A stretch of 64,000 nucleotides of DNA from Variovorax ginsengisoli (GTDB lineage Bacteria > Pseudomonadota > Gammaproteobacteria > Burkholderiales > Burkholderiaceae_C). The position numbers and the translations under genes were made by a program. The notes below the pieces were generated by a model. The model was given only the letters and a program-made list of their open reading frames with translations, was not told the DNA's origin and made no database searches. Position 1 is the stretch's first letter; each line of letters begins with the position of its first letter. Location: contig NZ_JAUJZH010000001.1 of NCBI RefSeq assembly GCF_030486595.1, positions 1 through 64,000 of the forward strand, in the 5' to 3' direction. Of the stretch, positions 29,108-40,991 are shown piece after piece.

Positions 29108-29133
29108 AAAAGGCGCCGCGGGGCAGCGGCGCC
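29108..29133 (-). terminator. Intrinsic terminator after the LysR gene, before the BMP gene
   Basis: Perfect 8-bp stem (GGCGCCGC/GCGGCGCC) with a 6-base loop, followed on the minus strand by TTTT. It lies 29 bases after the LysR stop and 28 bases before the BMP start, leaving almost no room for a BMP promoter downstream, so it could be leaky or act as an attenuator. Confidence 0.7.
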
Positions 29134-29162
29134 GGTGCCCATTTTAGCGGAGCCGCCGGCGC

Positions 29163-30092
29163 TCAACGACCGATCGCGCTTTCGCGCACCGCCTCGCGCA
29201 TCAAATCGGCCAGCCGGGCCACCGGCGCTTCGGGCTCGGCCTGCGCGCGGGCCATCGAGAGCGCGATCTGCGGCAGCACCGGCAGGCCGGTGCCGGTACG
29301 GTCGAGCACGCGCACGTGCGGCGGCAGCCCGAAGGCGGGGCGTGCCGACAGGCCAAGCCCGGCGGAGGTCGCGGCCCACAGCGCGGCCAGGCTGGCACTG
29401 GTGAAGACATGGCGCCAGGGAATGCCCGCGCGGTCGAGCACCGTGGTGACGATCTCGCGCAGCGGGCATGGGGCGTCGACCATCACCAGCGGCAGCGGCT
29501 CGCGCGACTTGCGCGGGCCGGCGCGCTGCAACTCGGTCCACCACACGGTGTCCAGTGCCGCGGGCGCGGCGGGTGCGATCCATTGCAAGGGCAGTCGCAC
29601 GAGCTGCTCGGCATGGTCCAGAGGGGCGCTGCCCGCGACCTCCCAGGTCAGGGCCAGGTCGAGCTGGCCCAGCGCCAGGCGCTCGCGCAGTTCGGCGCTG
29701 CGCGCCACGCAGGCCTCGACGCGAACCCTGGGATGCGCGCGCGCGAAGCGGCCGAGCACGCCGGGCAGCAGGCTTTCGCCCAGGTCTTCCTGCAGGCCGA
29801 GCCGGACCCAGCCTTCGAGGTCGGCGCCGCGCATCGCGGCCGCGGCCTCGTCGTTGATCTCGAGCAGGCGATGGGCATAGGCCAGCAGGGTCTGGCCGGC
29901 GTCGGTCAGCTCGAGGCCGCGGCCGGCCTTGCGCAGCAGCGGCGTGCCGGCCTGGCTTTCGAGCTTCTTGAGCTGGGCGCTCACCGCCGAGGTCGAGCGG
30001 CCGAGCTTGTCGGCCGCCCTGGCGTAGCTGCCGAGGGCCACGCCGGTCGAGAAGCTGCGAAGAACGTCGAGATCGAACAACACGTGGGTCAT
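29163..30092 (-). CDS. LysR-family transcriptional regulator
   Basis: 309 residues from ATG 30092 (MTHVLFDLDVLRSF); an upstream TTG at 30098 is less likely. The N-terminal winged helix-turn-helix spans about 8-65 (YARAADKLGRSTSAVSAQLKKLE), followed by the periplasmic-binding-protein-like effector domain. It is divergent from the MFS gene across 82 bases holding an inverted repeat (30095-30127), the usual layout for a LysR regulator controlling its neighbour. Effector unknown. Confidence 0.92.
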   Translation of the reverse strand: MTHVLFDLDVLRSFSTGVALGSYARAADKLGRSTSAVSAQLKKLESQAGTPLLRKAGRGLELTDAGQTLLAYAHRLLEINDEAAAAMRGADLEGWVRLGLQEDLGESLLPGVLGRFARAHPRVRVEACVARSAELRERLALGQLDLALTWEVAGSAPLDHAEQLVRLPLQWIAPAAPAALDTVWWTELQRAGPRKSREPLPLVMVDAPCPLREIVTTVLDRAGIPWRHVFTSASLAALWAATSAGLGLSARPAFGLPPHVRVLDRTGTGLPVLPQIALSMARAQAEPEAPVARLADLMREAVRESAIGR

Positions 30093-30094
30093 GG

Positions 30095-30127
30095 TCAATC
30101 ATCCCGTTTTGGTGGATGGATGGTTGA
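30095..30127. promoter_or_regulatory. Inverted repeat between LysR and MFS genes, candidate operator
   Basis: TCAATCATCC (30095-30104) pairs with GGATGGTTGA (30118-30127) at 9 of 10 positions, spacer 13. The left arm abuts the LysR start, and AT-rich sequence toward the MFS gene may hold its promoter. Suits autorepression plus activation by the LysR protein. Confidence 0.45.
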
Positions 30128-30174
30128 TTATTTTCTGATTTTCAAAAGCTTTGCACGAGCGGACACTGCGCCGC

Positions 30175-33481
<3,307 letters not shown>

Positions 33482-33495
33482 CGTGGTCTCAAATG

Positions 33496-33522
33496 AAAAA
33501 GGGTTGCCCGAGGACAACCCTT
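33496..33522 (-). terminator. Intrinsic terminator between BMP gene and Rieske gene
   Basis: Perfect 8-bp stem AAGGGTTG/CAACCCTT with an 8-base loop, followed on the minus strand by TTTTT. It lies 25 bases after the BMP stop and ends 14 bases before the Rieske start, so the downstream pair must rely on readthrough or regulated antitermination. This is a common way to keep binding protein levels above those of distal enzymes. Confidence 0.8.
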
Positions 33523-33547
33523 CCGACCGGCAATCCGGTTCGTCGTC

Positions 33548-34717
33548 TTACTTCTTGTCGCCGCCCGGCACCTTGCCTTCGACGCCCTTGACGTAGAAGT
33601 TGACGCCGCTCAGGAACTTGTCGTCGGCCACCGCGCCGGCAGCGACCACTTCCTTGCCGTCCTGGTCGACGATCGGGCCCTTCCAGATCGAGAAGCTGCC
33701 GTCCTTCAGGCCCTTCTTGATTTCCTCGACCTTGGCCTTGGTCTCGGCCGGCACGTCCTCGGCGATCGACACCAGGTCGATCGCGCCTTCCTTGACGCCC
33801 CACCAGGTCTGGCCGGTCGCCCATTTGCCGTCCAGCACGTCCTGCACCGCCTTGGTGTAGTAGGGCGTCCAGTTGATGATGGCCGAGCCCAGGTGGGCCT
33901 TCGGGCCGTAGGCGGTCATGTCGGAATCCCAGCCGAAGGCGCGCTTGCCCTTTTCCTGGGCGGTCTTGAGCACGGCCGGCGAGTCGGTGTTCTGGAACAG
34001 CACGTCGGCGCCGCCGTTGATCAGCGCGGTGGCGGCCTCGGTTTCCTTGGGCGGGCTGAACCATTCGTTGACCCACACCACCTTGGTCGAGATCTTCGGG
34101 TTGACCGACTGGGCACCCAGCGTGAAGCTGTTGATGTTGCGCAGCACCTCGGGGATCGGCACCGAGCCGACCACGCCCAGCGTGTTGCTCTTGGTCATCG
34201 AGCCCGCGATCACGCCGGCCATGTAGGCGCCTTCGTAGGTACGGCTGTCGTAGGTGCGCATGTTCTCGGCCGTCTTGTAGCCGGTGGCGTGCTCGAACTT
34301 CACTTCCTTGTTGTCGGCCGCGACCTTGAGCATCGGTTCCATGTAGCCGAAGGTGGTGCCGAAGATCAGCTTGTTGCCCTGGCCCACCATGTCGCGGAAC
34401 ACGCGCTCGGCGTCGGCGCTCTCGGGCACGCTCTCGACGAAGGTGGTCTTGATCTTGTCGCCGAATTCCTTCTCGATCGCCTTGCGGGCGTTGTCGTGCG
34501 CGAACGACCAGCCGCCGTCGCCGACCGGGCCGACGTAGGCGAAGGCGATGTTCAGCGGGGCCTTCGGTGCCGGTGCCGCAGCGCTGGGCGCCGGGGCGGC
34601 AGGCGCCGCGGCGGGGGCTGCTGCTTCTTCCTTCTTGCCGCAGCCGATGAGGGCGGCCGAAGCGACTGCGGTCAGGGCAGCCAGCTTGAGCAGGGAACGC
34701 TTGTTCAGATCATTCAT
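33548..34717 (-). CDS. BMP-family nucleoside-binding lipoprotein of ABC transporter
   Basis: Membrane-anchored substrate-binding protein, 389 residues from 34717 (MNDLNKRSLLKLAAL). Signal peptide ends in lipobox LIGC, followed by a long Ala/Pro linker (about 30-60). The Bmp domain begins LNIAFAYVGPVGDGGWSFAHDN and contains FGTTFGYMEPMLKVAAD and VGSVPIPEVLRNINSFTLG. It follows two permeases and an ATPase on the same strand, making a full nucleoside importer of the NupABC/BmpA type. A dyad repeat precedes it and a terminator follows it. Confidence 0.95.
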   Translation of the reverse strand: MNDLNKRSLLKLAALTAVASAALIGCGKKEEAAAPAAAPAAPAPSAAAPAPKAPLNIAFAYVGPVGDGGWSFAHDNARKAIEKEFGDKIKTTFVESVPESADAERVFRDMVGQGNKLIFGTTFGYMEPMLKVAADNKEVKFEHATGYKTAENMRTYDSRTYEGAYMAGVIAGSMTKSNTLGVVGSVPIPEVLRNINSFTLGAQSVNPKISTKVVWVNEWFSPPKETEAATALINGGADVLFQNTDSPAVLKTAQEKGKRAFGWDSDMTAYGPKAHLGSAIINWTPYYTKAVQDVLDGKWATGQTWWGVKEGAIDLVSIAEDVPAETKAKVEEIKKGLKDGSFSIWKGPIVDQDGKEVVAAGAVADDKFLSGVNFYVKGVEGKVPGGDKK

Positions 34718-34825
34718 TGTTCGAAATCCTCGAAGGACGGGTTGGCGGAGAAACAAAAGGAAACGTGATTATGAGCCGCGCGGCCGCTCCGGAGGCGAAT
34801 TCCGAAGCGCTGCTGCGCGAGGACT

Positions 34826-34886
34826 AGTGAGACCTTGCGGGACAGATCAAGAAAGTGCGCAGTAGTTTTTGCTCTGTCCTCAACTG
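34826..34886 (-). repeat. Dyad repeat element, copy B (between permease and BMP genes)
   Basis: Core 34840-34879, read on the minus strand, starts GGACAGAGC and ends TCTGTCC, with 7-bp outer arms as in copy A at 24062-24123; flanks match for about 10 bases each side. It begins 8 bases after the permease stop codon, nearly the same spacing as copy A has from dcd, but in the opposite orientation relative to transcription. The inner stem is weaker here (point changes and a deletion), so termination may be partial. Confidence 0.75.
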
Positions 34887-34887
34887 A

Positions 34888-35811
34888 TCAGGAGCCGGGG
34901 TAGAAGGGTTTCCCAATCGAAGCCGGCATGTTGACGCGGATAAACGCCGGGTTGCGCGAGATCAATGCCAGCACCACGATCGGCGCGATATAGGTCAGCA
35001 TGCTGAGGAACTGGCTCGGGATGTTGACCCCGGTGCTCTGCAGGTGGAAGCCCAGCATCGACACCCCGCCGAACAGGTAGGCGCCGAGCAGCACCCGCAC
35101 CGGGCGCCAGGTCGCGAAGGTGGTGAGCGCGAGCGCGATCCAGCCGCGTCCGGCCACCATGCCCTCGACCCACAGCGGCGTGTAGACGGTCGACAGGTAG
35201 GCACCCGCCAACCCGCACAGCGCGCCGCCGGCGATCACCGCCAGGAAGCGGATGCGCCGCACCGGATAGCCCAGCGCGTGCGAGGACTCGGGCGACTCGC
35301 CGACCGAGCGCAGCACCAGGCCGGCGCGCGTGCGGTACAGAAACCAGATCAGGCCGATGGTCAGCAGCACCGCGAAATAGACCATCGGGTGATGGCGGAA
35401 CAGCGCCGGCCCGACCAGCGGGATGTCGCCCAGCACCGGCAGCGCGTAGGACACGCTCTCGGGCAGCTTGGCCTGCACGAAGTTGATGCCCGCGAAGGCC
35501 GAGAAACCGACCCCGAACAGGCTCAGCGCAAGCCCGGTGGCGTACTGGTTGGTGTTGAGCCAGATCACCAGCACGCCGAAGAAGGCGGCCAGCAGCGCCC
35601 CGGCCGCCATCCCGGCCAGGAAGCCGAGCCAGGTGTTGTGCGTGACCACCACCGTGGCGAAGCCGGCGATCGCGGCGCACAGCATCATGCCCTCGGCGCC
35701 GAGGTTGACGATGCCGGCCTTTTCGTTGATCAGGAGACCCAATGCCGCGATCGCGAGGACGGTGCCGGCACTGAGCGTGGAGCCGAGCAGGAGTGCGTAG
35801 CTTTCCATCAT
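34888..35811 (-). CDS. Nucleoside ABC transporter permease (second subunit)
   Basis: Inner-membrane permease of the BPD_transp_2 family, 307 residues, about 8-9 helices. The start at 35811 (MMESYALLLGSTL) overlaps the stop of the preceding permease as ATGA. The motif GIVNLGAEGMMLCAAIAG is the EAA-like cytoplasmic loop shared with YufQ/NupC-type subunits, and AGRGWIALALTTFATWRPV is also typical. The longer open frame in the same register is the other permease read out of frame. Confidence 0.93.
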   Translation of the reverse strand: MMESYALLLGSTLSAGTVLAIAALGLLINEKAGIVNLGAEGMMLCAAIAGFATVVVTHNTWLGFLAGMAAGALLAAFFGVLVIWLNTNQYATGLALSLFGVGFSAFAGINFVQAKLPESVSYALPVLGDIPLVGPALFRHHPMVYFAVLLTIGLIWFLYRTRAGLVLRSVGESPESSHALGYPVRRIRFLAVIAGGALCGLAGAYLSTVYTPLWVEGMVAGRGWIALALTTFATWRPVRVLLGAYLFGGVSMLGFHLQSTGVNIPSQFLSMLTYIAPIVVLALISRNPAFIRVNMPASIGKPFYPGS

Positions 35812-36959
35812 GCGGCTCCTTCGGTGGGACGGGCGACGGGGGCCGTCAGGGGTGTGCTCGCTTGAAGCGAACCGGTTCCGGAGGTCGAGGCGATCACCTT
35901 GACCGCTGCCTTGCGCCGGATCCGGTAGGCGATCAGCGTGTCGCAGGCCAGCAGCGTGAACAGCAGCAGGCCCTGGAACACGCCGGTCAGCGACTTGGGC
36001 AGGCCGAGCCGCGACTGGGCCAGCTCGCCACCGATGTAGAACATGCTCATGAGGATCGCCGAGAAGATCATGCCGACCGGGTGCAGCCGGCCGACGAAGG
36101 CCACGATGATCGCGGCGAAGCCGTAGCCGGCGGGAACGTAGGGCGTGAGCTGGCCGATCGGGCCCGCCACTTCGAGCGCACCCGCCAGGCCGGCCGCGCC
36201 GCCCGAGGTCAGCAACGCGATCCAGACCGCGCGCCGGGCCGAGAAGCCCGCGTAGCGCGCGGCCGCCGGCGCCAGCCCGCCGACCTGCTGCGCGAAGCCG
36301 GCCCGGGTGCGGAACAGGAACACCCACAGCGCCGCCGAGCCGGCCAGCGCGATCAGCAGGCCGATGCTGACGCGCGAGCCCTTCAGCAGCCGCGGGATCT
36401 GGGTCACGGCCTCGAAGGTCTTGGTCTGCGGGAAGTTGTAGCCCTGGGGGTCCTTCCACGGGCCGTAGACCATGTAGCCCAGCAGCAGCACCGCGACGTA
36501 GACCAGCATCAGGCTCACCAGGATCTCGTTGGCGTTGAACCTGTCGCGCAGGAAGGCGACGATGCCGGCCCAGACCATGCCGCCCAGGATCCCGGCGACC
36601 AGGATCGCGGCCACGATCCACGACCCGGTCGACTTGTCGGCCAGCAGCGCGACGCCGCCGGCGCAGATGGCGCCGAACACGAACTGCCCCTCGGCGCCGA
36701 TGTTCCAGACATTGGAGCGGAAGCACACGGCCAGGCCGAGCGCGATGATCAGGAGCGGCGTCGCCTTGACCATCAGCTCGCCCAGCGCATAGCTGCTCTT
36801 GATCGGCTCCCAGAAGAAGACCGCGAGGCCCTTGACCGGGTCCTTGCCGAGCAGGGCGAACAGCACCATGCCGATCAGCACGGTGATCAGCAGCGCCAGG
36901 ATCGGCGAGCCATAGCTCCAGAAACGCGAGAGCTGCGGGCGGGGTTCGAGCTTAAGCAT
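35808..36959 (-). CDS. Nucleoside ABC transporter permease (first subunit)
   Basis: Inner-membrane permease, 383 residues from 36959 (MLKLEPRPQLSRFW). BPD_transp_2 family, with N-terminal helix, GLAVCFRSNVWNIGAEGQFVFGAI as the ATPase-coupling loop, and GYGFAAIIVAFVGRLHPVG near the C-terminal half; YufP/NupB type. It overlaps the ATPase stop by 8 bases and the next permease start by 4, a tightly coupled trio. Confidence 0.93.
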   Translation of the reverse strand: MLKLEPRPQLSRFWSYGSPILALLITVLIGMVLFALLGKDPVKGLAVFFWEPIKSSYALGELMVKATPLLIIALGLAVCFRSNVWNIGAEGQFVFGAICAGGVALLADKSTGSWIVAAILVAGILGGMVWAGIVAFLRDRFNANEILVSLMLVYVAVLLLGYMVYGPWKDPQGYNFPQTKTFEAVTQIPRLLKGSRVSIGLLIALAGSAALWVFLFRTRAGFAQQVGGLAPAAARYAGFSARRAVWIALLTSGGAAGLAGALEVAGPIGQLTPYVPAGYGFAAIIVAFVGRLHPVGMIFSAILMSMFYIGGELAQSRLGLPKSLTGVFQGLLLFTLLACDTLIAYRIRRKAAVKVIASTSGTGSLQASTPLTAPVARPTEGAA

Positions 36960-38493
36960 GGGCCACCTCCGTGGCTGCCTTGGCAGCATGTGGCGAAGCG
37001 TCCCAGAGGCCGCTCATCCATTCGCCGATCTGCGGCACCGTGGCGGCCGCGCGATCGATCGAGGGCGAGAGGCGGCCCTTGGCGATGACATGCAGGCGGT
37101 CGCAGATCTCGAACAGCTCGTCGAGCTCCTCGCTGACCACCAGCACCGCGCAGCCGGCATCGCGCAGCGCCAGGATCTCGCCGCGGATCAGCGCCGCGGC
37201 GCCGACGTCCACGCCCCAGGTCGGCTGCGAGACGATGAAGATCTTCGGGTCGGCGTCGATCTCGCGCCCGACGATGAATTTCTGCAGGTTGCCGCCCGAC
37301 AGCGAGCGTGCCGCCGCGTTTGGCCCGCCGGCCTTGACGTTGAAGCGCTGGATGATCTTGGCGGCGTGCTGCTGCAGCGCGCCGGTCCGGATCCAGCCGC
37401 CCTTGCCGACCGCGTTGCTGCGGGTCAGCAGCATGTTCTGCGCCAGCCCCAGGGTCGGCACGGCGCCGCGGCCCAGCCGCTCCTCGGGCACGAAGTGCAG
37501 CCCCAGCGCGCGGCGCCGGCGCGGCCTGAAGTGGGCCGCCGGCTGGCCGAAGACCTCGATCATGCGGGCCTCGGCCCGCGTGTCCTCGCCCGACAGGGCG
37601 TAGAGCAGTTCCTTCTGGCCGTTGCCCGAGACGCCGGCGATGCCCACCACCTCGCCGGCGCGGACGTCCAGGGAGATGCCGTCCAGGTCGACGCCGAACT
37701 GGTCCTCGCGCGCCAAGGTGAGGCCCTTGACCTGCATCGCCACCGCGCCCGCATGGATCGGCCGGTGTTGCAGCGGCGGCGGCTCGGCGCCGATCATCAG
37801 CCTCGACAGCGATTCGTTCGATTCGTTCTGCGGATTGCACACCCCCGTGACCTTGCCGCCGCGCAGCACGGTGCAGGCCGTGCACAGCTCGCGGATCTCG
37901 TGCAGCTTGTGACTGATGTAGAGGATGCTGCAGCCCTCGGAGGCCAGCTTCTTGAGCACCACGAACAGCTTCTGCACCGCCTGCGGCGTCAGCACCGAGG
38001 TCGGCTCGTCGAGGATCAGCAGCTTGGGGTCGGTCAGCAGCGCGCGAATGATCTCGACCCGCTGCATCTCGCCGACCGACAGCGTGTGGACCGGCCGCGC
38101 CGGGTCGATGTCCAGCCCGTATTCGGCCGCCTTGGCCTGGACCCGGCGCGCCACCTCGGCCAGCGCCAGGCTCTTGTCCAGCCCGAGCCAGACGTTCTCG
38201 GCCACGGTCAGGGTGTCGAACAGGGAGAAATGCTGGAACACCATGCTGATGCCCAGCGCCCGCGCCTCCTGCGGGTTGCGCACGTTGACCGGCTGGCCGT
38301 TGAACATCACGCTGCCTTCATCGGGCTTGACCGAGCCGTAGATGATCTTCATCAGCGTGGATTTGCCGGCGCCGTTCTCGCCGAGGACCGCGTGGGTTTC
38401 GCCGGGCGCCACCGTCAGCGAAACGTCGCTGTTGGCGACCACCGCGGGGTAGCGCTTGGTGATGTGCGCGAGCTGGAGTCTGTGGATTGTCAT
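36952..38493 (-). CDS. Nucleoside ABC transporter ATP-binding protein (tandem NBD)
   Basis: 513 residues with two nucleotide-binding domains, as in RbsA/NupA. NBD1: Walker A GENGAGKST, signature LSVGEMQRVEI, Walker B LLILDEPTS. NBD2 (about 255-490): signature LSGGNLQKF, but its Walker A is degenerate (GVSGNGQKE), and SQPTWGVDVGA stands where Walker B and its Glu would be, as is normal in this family. Probably cotranscribed with the NCS2 permease gene 39 bases upstream. Confidence 0.95.
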   Translation of the reverse strand: MTIHRLQLAHITKRYPAVVANSDVSLTVAPGETHAVLGENGAGKSTLMKIIYGSVKPDEGSVMFNGQPVNVRNPQEARALGISMVFQHFSLFDTLTVAENVWLGLDKSLALAEVARRVQAKAAEYGLDIDPARPVHTLSVGEMQRVEIIRALLTDPKLLILDEPTSVLTPQAVQKLFVVLKKLASEGCSILYISHKLHEIRELCTACTVLRGGKVTGVCNPQNESNESLSRLMIGAEPPPLQHRPIHAGAVAMQVKGLTLAREDQFGVDLDGISLDVRAGEVVGIAGVSGNGQKELLYALSGEDTRAEARMIEVFGQPAAHFRPRRRRALGLHFVPEERLGRGAVPTLGLAQNMLLTRSNAVGKGGWIRTGALQQHAAKIIQRFNVKAGGPNAAARSLSGGNLQKFIVGREIDADPKIFIVSQPTWGVDVGAAALIRGEILALRDAGCAVLVVSEELDELFEICDRLHVIAKGRLSPSIDRAAATVPQIGEWMSGLWDASPHAAKAATEVAHA

Positions 38494-38532
38494 GCCTGTG
38501 CCTGGCCGTTGGGTTTCAGGGACGCATTGTCG

Positions 38533-39891
38533 TCAGTGTCCGCCGATATAGATGAACTTGAACAGGAAAACGCCGCCGATCAGCCACACCATCCAGTGGA
38601 CCTTGCGGGCCTGGCCAGTGAACAGCTTCAGCACCGCGTAGGTGATGAAGCCGAACGCCAGGCCGTTGGCGATCGAATAGGTGAAGGGCATGACCAGCGC
38701 GGTGACCGCCGCCGGAATCACTTCGGTGGTGTCTTCCCAGTCGAGTTCGGTCAGTTCCCTAAGCATCAAACAGGCCACGAAGAACAAGGCCGGTGCCGTG
38801 GCATAGGCCGGCACCGCGCCGGCCAGCGGCGAAATCACCAGCGCCGCCAGGAACAGCACCGACACCGTCAGCGCCGTGAGCCCGGTGCGGCCGCCGGCCT
38901 GGACGCCGGCCGCGCTCTCCACGTAGGCGGTGGTGCTGGACGTGCCCAGGAGCGAACCGGCGAAGATCGCGCCGCTGTCGGCCAGCAGCGCCTTGTTGAG
39001 CCGGTCCATCTTGCCCGGCACCAGCAGGCCGGCGCGGCGGGCGACGCCCATCAGGGTGCCGGTGGCGTCGAACAACTCGACCAGGAAGAACACCAGGATC
39101 ACGTTGAGGATGCCGCCGGTGAGCGCCGCCTTGATGTCCAGCTGCAGGAAGGTCGGCGCGATCGACGGCGGCGGCGCGAAGATGCCGTGGAAGACGTTGC
39201 CGCCGAAGAAGAAGGACAGCACCGTCACCGCGATGATGCCGATCAGGATCGCGCCCGGCACCTTGAGCCGGTCGAGCACCACGATCAGGAAGAAGCCCAG
39301 CGTGGCCAGCACCACTTCGGGCGTGTGCAGGTCGCCGAGCGTGACGTAGGTCGCCTTGGAGGGCGCCACGATGCCGGCGCTCTTGAGCGCGATGATCGCC
39401 AGGAACAGCCCGATGCCGACCGTGATGGCGACCCGGATCGAATGCGGGATGCCGCGGATGATCAGCTCGCGCAGCTTGAACACCGTGACCAGCAGGAACA
39501 GGCAGCCCGAGACGAACACCGCGCCCAGCGCCGCCTGCCAGGTGAAGCCCATCTGGCCGACCACCACGTAGGCGAAATAGGCGTTCAGGCCCATGCCGGG
39601 CGCCAGCGCGATCGGGTAGTTGGCGTAGAGCGCCATGATGGCGGTGCCGAGCGCCGCGATCAGGCAGGTGGCGACAAAGACCGCGTCCTTCGGCATGCCC
39701 GCGTCGCCGAGGATCGACGGGTTGACGAAGATGATGTAGGCCATCGTCAGGAAAGTCGTGAGGCCCGCCACCAGTTCGGTGCGCACCGTGGTGTTGTGCT
39801 CCCTGAGCTTGAAGAGCCTTTCGGCCCAGCCGCTGGCGGCGGGGCGTGGCGTGGTGGCGTGCCCGGTGGGCACCGTGTCTGTCCGGTTCAT
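38533..39891 (-). CDS. NCS2/AzgA-type purine permease (hypoxanthine/guanine)
   Basis: Inner-membrane proton-coupled nucleobase importer, 452 residues, 12-14 helices. AzgA-branch motifs: TELVAGLTTFLTMAYIIFVNPSIL, NYPIALAPGMGLNAYF, and ATGTLMGVARRAGL followed by LGTSSTTAYVESAAGVQAGGRTG. This branch (GhxP/PbuG/PbuO) takes guanine, hypoxanthine or adenine. GGAGA site just before the start. It lies between a LysR regulator and the nucleoside ABC genes on the same strand. Confidence 0.93.
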   Translation of the reverse strand: MNRTDTVPTGHATTPRPAASGWAERLFKLREHNTTVRTELVAGLTTFLTMAYIIFVNPSILGDAGMPKDAVFVATCLIAALGTAIMALYANYPIALAPGMGLNAYFAYVVVGQMGFTWQAALGAVFVSGCLFLLVTVFKLRELIIRGIPHSIRVAITVGIGLFLAIIALKSAGIVAPSKATYVTLGDLHTPEVVLATLGFFLIVVLDRLKVPGAILIGIIAVTVLSFFFGGNVFHGIFAPPPSIAPTFLQLDIKAALTGGILNVILVFFLVELFDATGTLMGVARRAGLLVPGKMDRLNKALLADSGAIFAGSLLGTSSTTAYVESAAGVQAGGRTGLTALTVSVLFLAALVISPLAGAVPAYATAPALFFVACLMLRELTELDWEDTTEVIPAAVTALVMPFTYSIANGLAFGFITYAVLKLFTGQARKVHWMVWLIGGVFLFKFIYIGGH

Positions 39892-39972
39892 CGCATTTGT
39901 CTCCGTCTCGTTTCTTTGGGCTCGTGGCGTTCCTGTCCGTATCGCGACGCCGGCGCGAAATTCTTGTGCGGT

Positions 39973-40926
39973 CTAGTCGGGACCGGCCGCGGCGGGCGGC
40001 GGCCGCAGCGACGCCGCCACCGCCTTGGTGCGCTCGCGCAGCCAGCGCGCCGAACTCGAGGAATGAGTGCGCTCGTGCCACAGCTGGTAGTACATGAGGC
40101 GCGGCAGCGGCACCGGGCAATCGAGGATCGCGACCGGCAGCCGGTCGACGAAGCGCTCGCAGTACTGGCGGCCGGTGGTCAGCACCAGCAGGCTCGAGGC
40201 CACCATGTCGGGAATCAGCCCGAAGTGGGCGCAGCGGGCCATGATGTTGCGCTGCCGGCCCATCTCGTCGAGCATCTGGTCGATGATCCCGCGGGCCCCC
40301 GGATGCGTCGGCGTCGGCGCGATGTGCTCGGCCGCGAGCCAGCTCTCCAGGTCCCAGCCGCGCCGCACCGCCGGATGGTCCTTGTTGACCATCGAGACGA
40401 TCTCGTCGCCGAAGAGCCGCGCCATGTGCAGGTCTTCCGGCGGCTTGAGCCAGTTGCCGACCACCACGTCGACCTGGCCCAGCGAGAGGTGCGCGTGGTA
40501 GTCCGAATCGGACGACAGCGGATGGATCTCGATGTGGCACAGGGGCGCCTGGCTCTTGATCTGCGCCACCAGCAGCGGCAGGAACTGCGGGTCCATGTAG
40601 TCGCTGGCGGCGATCCGGAAGGTGGTGGCGGCGGTCTGCGGATCGAAGCCGCGGGCGTCGCTGAACAGCACCTCGGCCGAGCGCAGGATGGCGGCCGCCG
40701 GCTCGATCATGCGCAGGCCGGCATCGGTCGGCACCATGCCCGAGCCCGAGCGCACCAGCAGCGGGTCGCCGGACAGCTCCCGCAGCCGCTTGAGGGCGGC
40801 GGAAACGGCGGGCTGGTACATCCCCAATCGGATGGCGGCTCGCGAGACGCTGCGGTCGGTCAGCACGGTGTGTAGAACCCGGATGAGGTGAAGATCGATC
40901 TTGTCGAGAAGCGCTTGGTCTCTCAT
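39973..40926 (-). CDS. LysR-family transcriptional regulator of the purine cluster
   Basis: 317 residues. Winged helix-turn-helix at about 10-70 (SVSRAAIRLGMYQPAVSAALKRLRE), then the co-inducer domain. Sits inside the run of purine genes, same strand, downstream of xdhB and 81 bases upstream of the NCS2 permease, so it is the best candidate regulator for them. A 9-bp-arm inverted repeat lies immediately before its start codon. Confidence 0.92.
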   Translation of the reverse strand: MRDQALLDKIDLHLIRVLHTVLTDRSVSRAAIRLGMYQPAVSAALKRLRELSGDPLLVRSGSGMVPTDAGLRMIEPAAAILRSAEVLFSDARGFDPQTAATTFRIAASDYMDPQFLPLLVAQIKSQAPLCHIEIHPLSSDSDYHAHLSLGQVDVVVGNWLKPPEDLHMARLFGDEIVSMVNKDHPAVRRGWDLESWLAAEHIAPTPTHPGARGIIDQMLDEMGRQRNIMARCAHFGLIPDMVASSLLVLTTGRQYCERFVDRLPVAILDCPVPLPRLMYYQLWHERTHSSSSARWLRERTKAVAASLRPPPAAAGPD

Positions 40927-40927
40927 G

Positions 40928-40960
40928 ACTGCCCGCCGTGGTCTGGAATGTGCGGGCAGT
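40928..40960. promoter_or_regulatory. Inverted repeat immediately upstream of LysR start
   Basis: ACTGCCCGC (40928-40936) and GCGGGCAGT (40952-40960) are perfect 9-bp arms with a 15-base spacer. In RNA from xdhAB the hairpin would end one base from the LysR ATG and occlude its ribosome site; as DNA it could be an operator. No T-run follows, so a terminator role for xdhAB is less likely. Confidence 0.5.
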
Positions 40961-40991
40961 TATACAGCGCGGCAATCACATGGAAAGGCCC

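Noticed and set aside
34888-36726. 612-codon minus-strand frame as a fused permease
   Set aside because: Real permease starts at 35811; the upstream part is the other permease read out of frame, so there is no fusion.
36958-40875. 1305-codon plus-strand open frame
   Set aside because: It runs antisense across the nucleoside ABC ATPase, NCS2 permease and LysR genes; composition is His/Arg/Gln-rich with no domain. High GC makes such antisense frames common.
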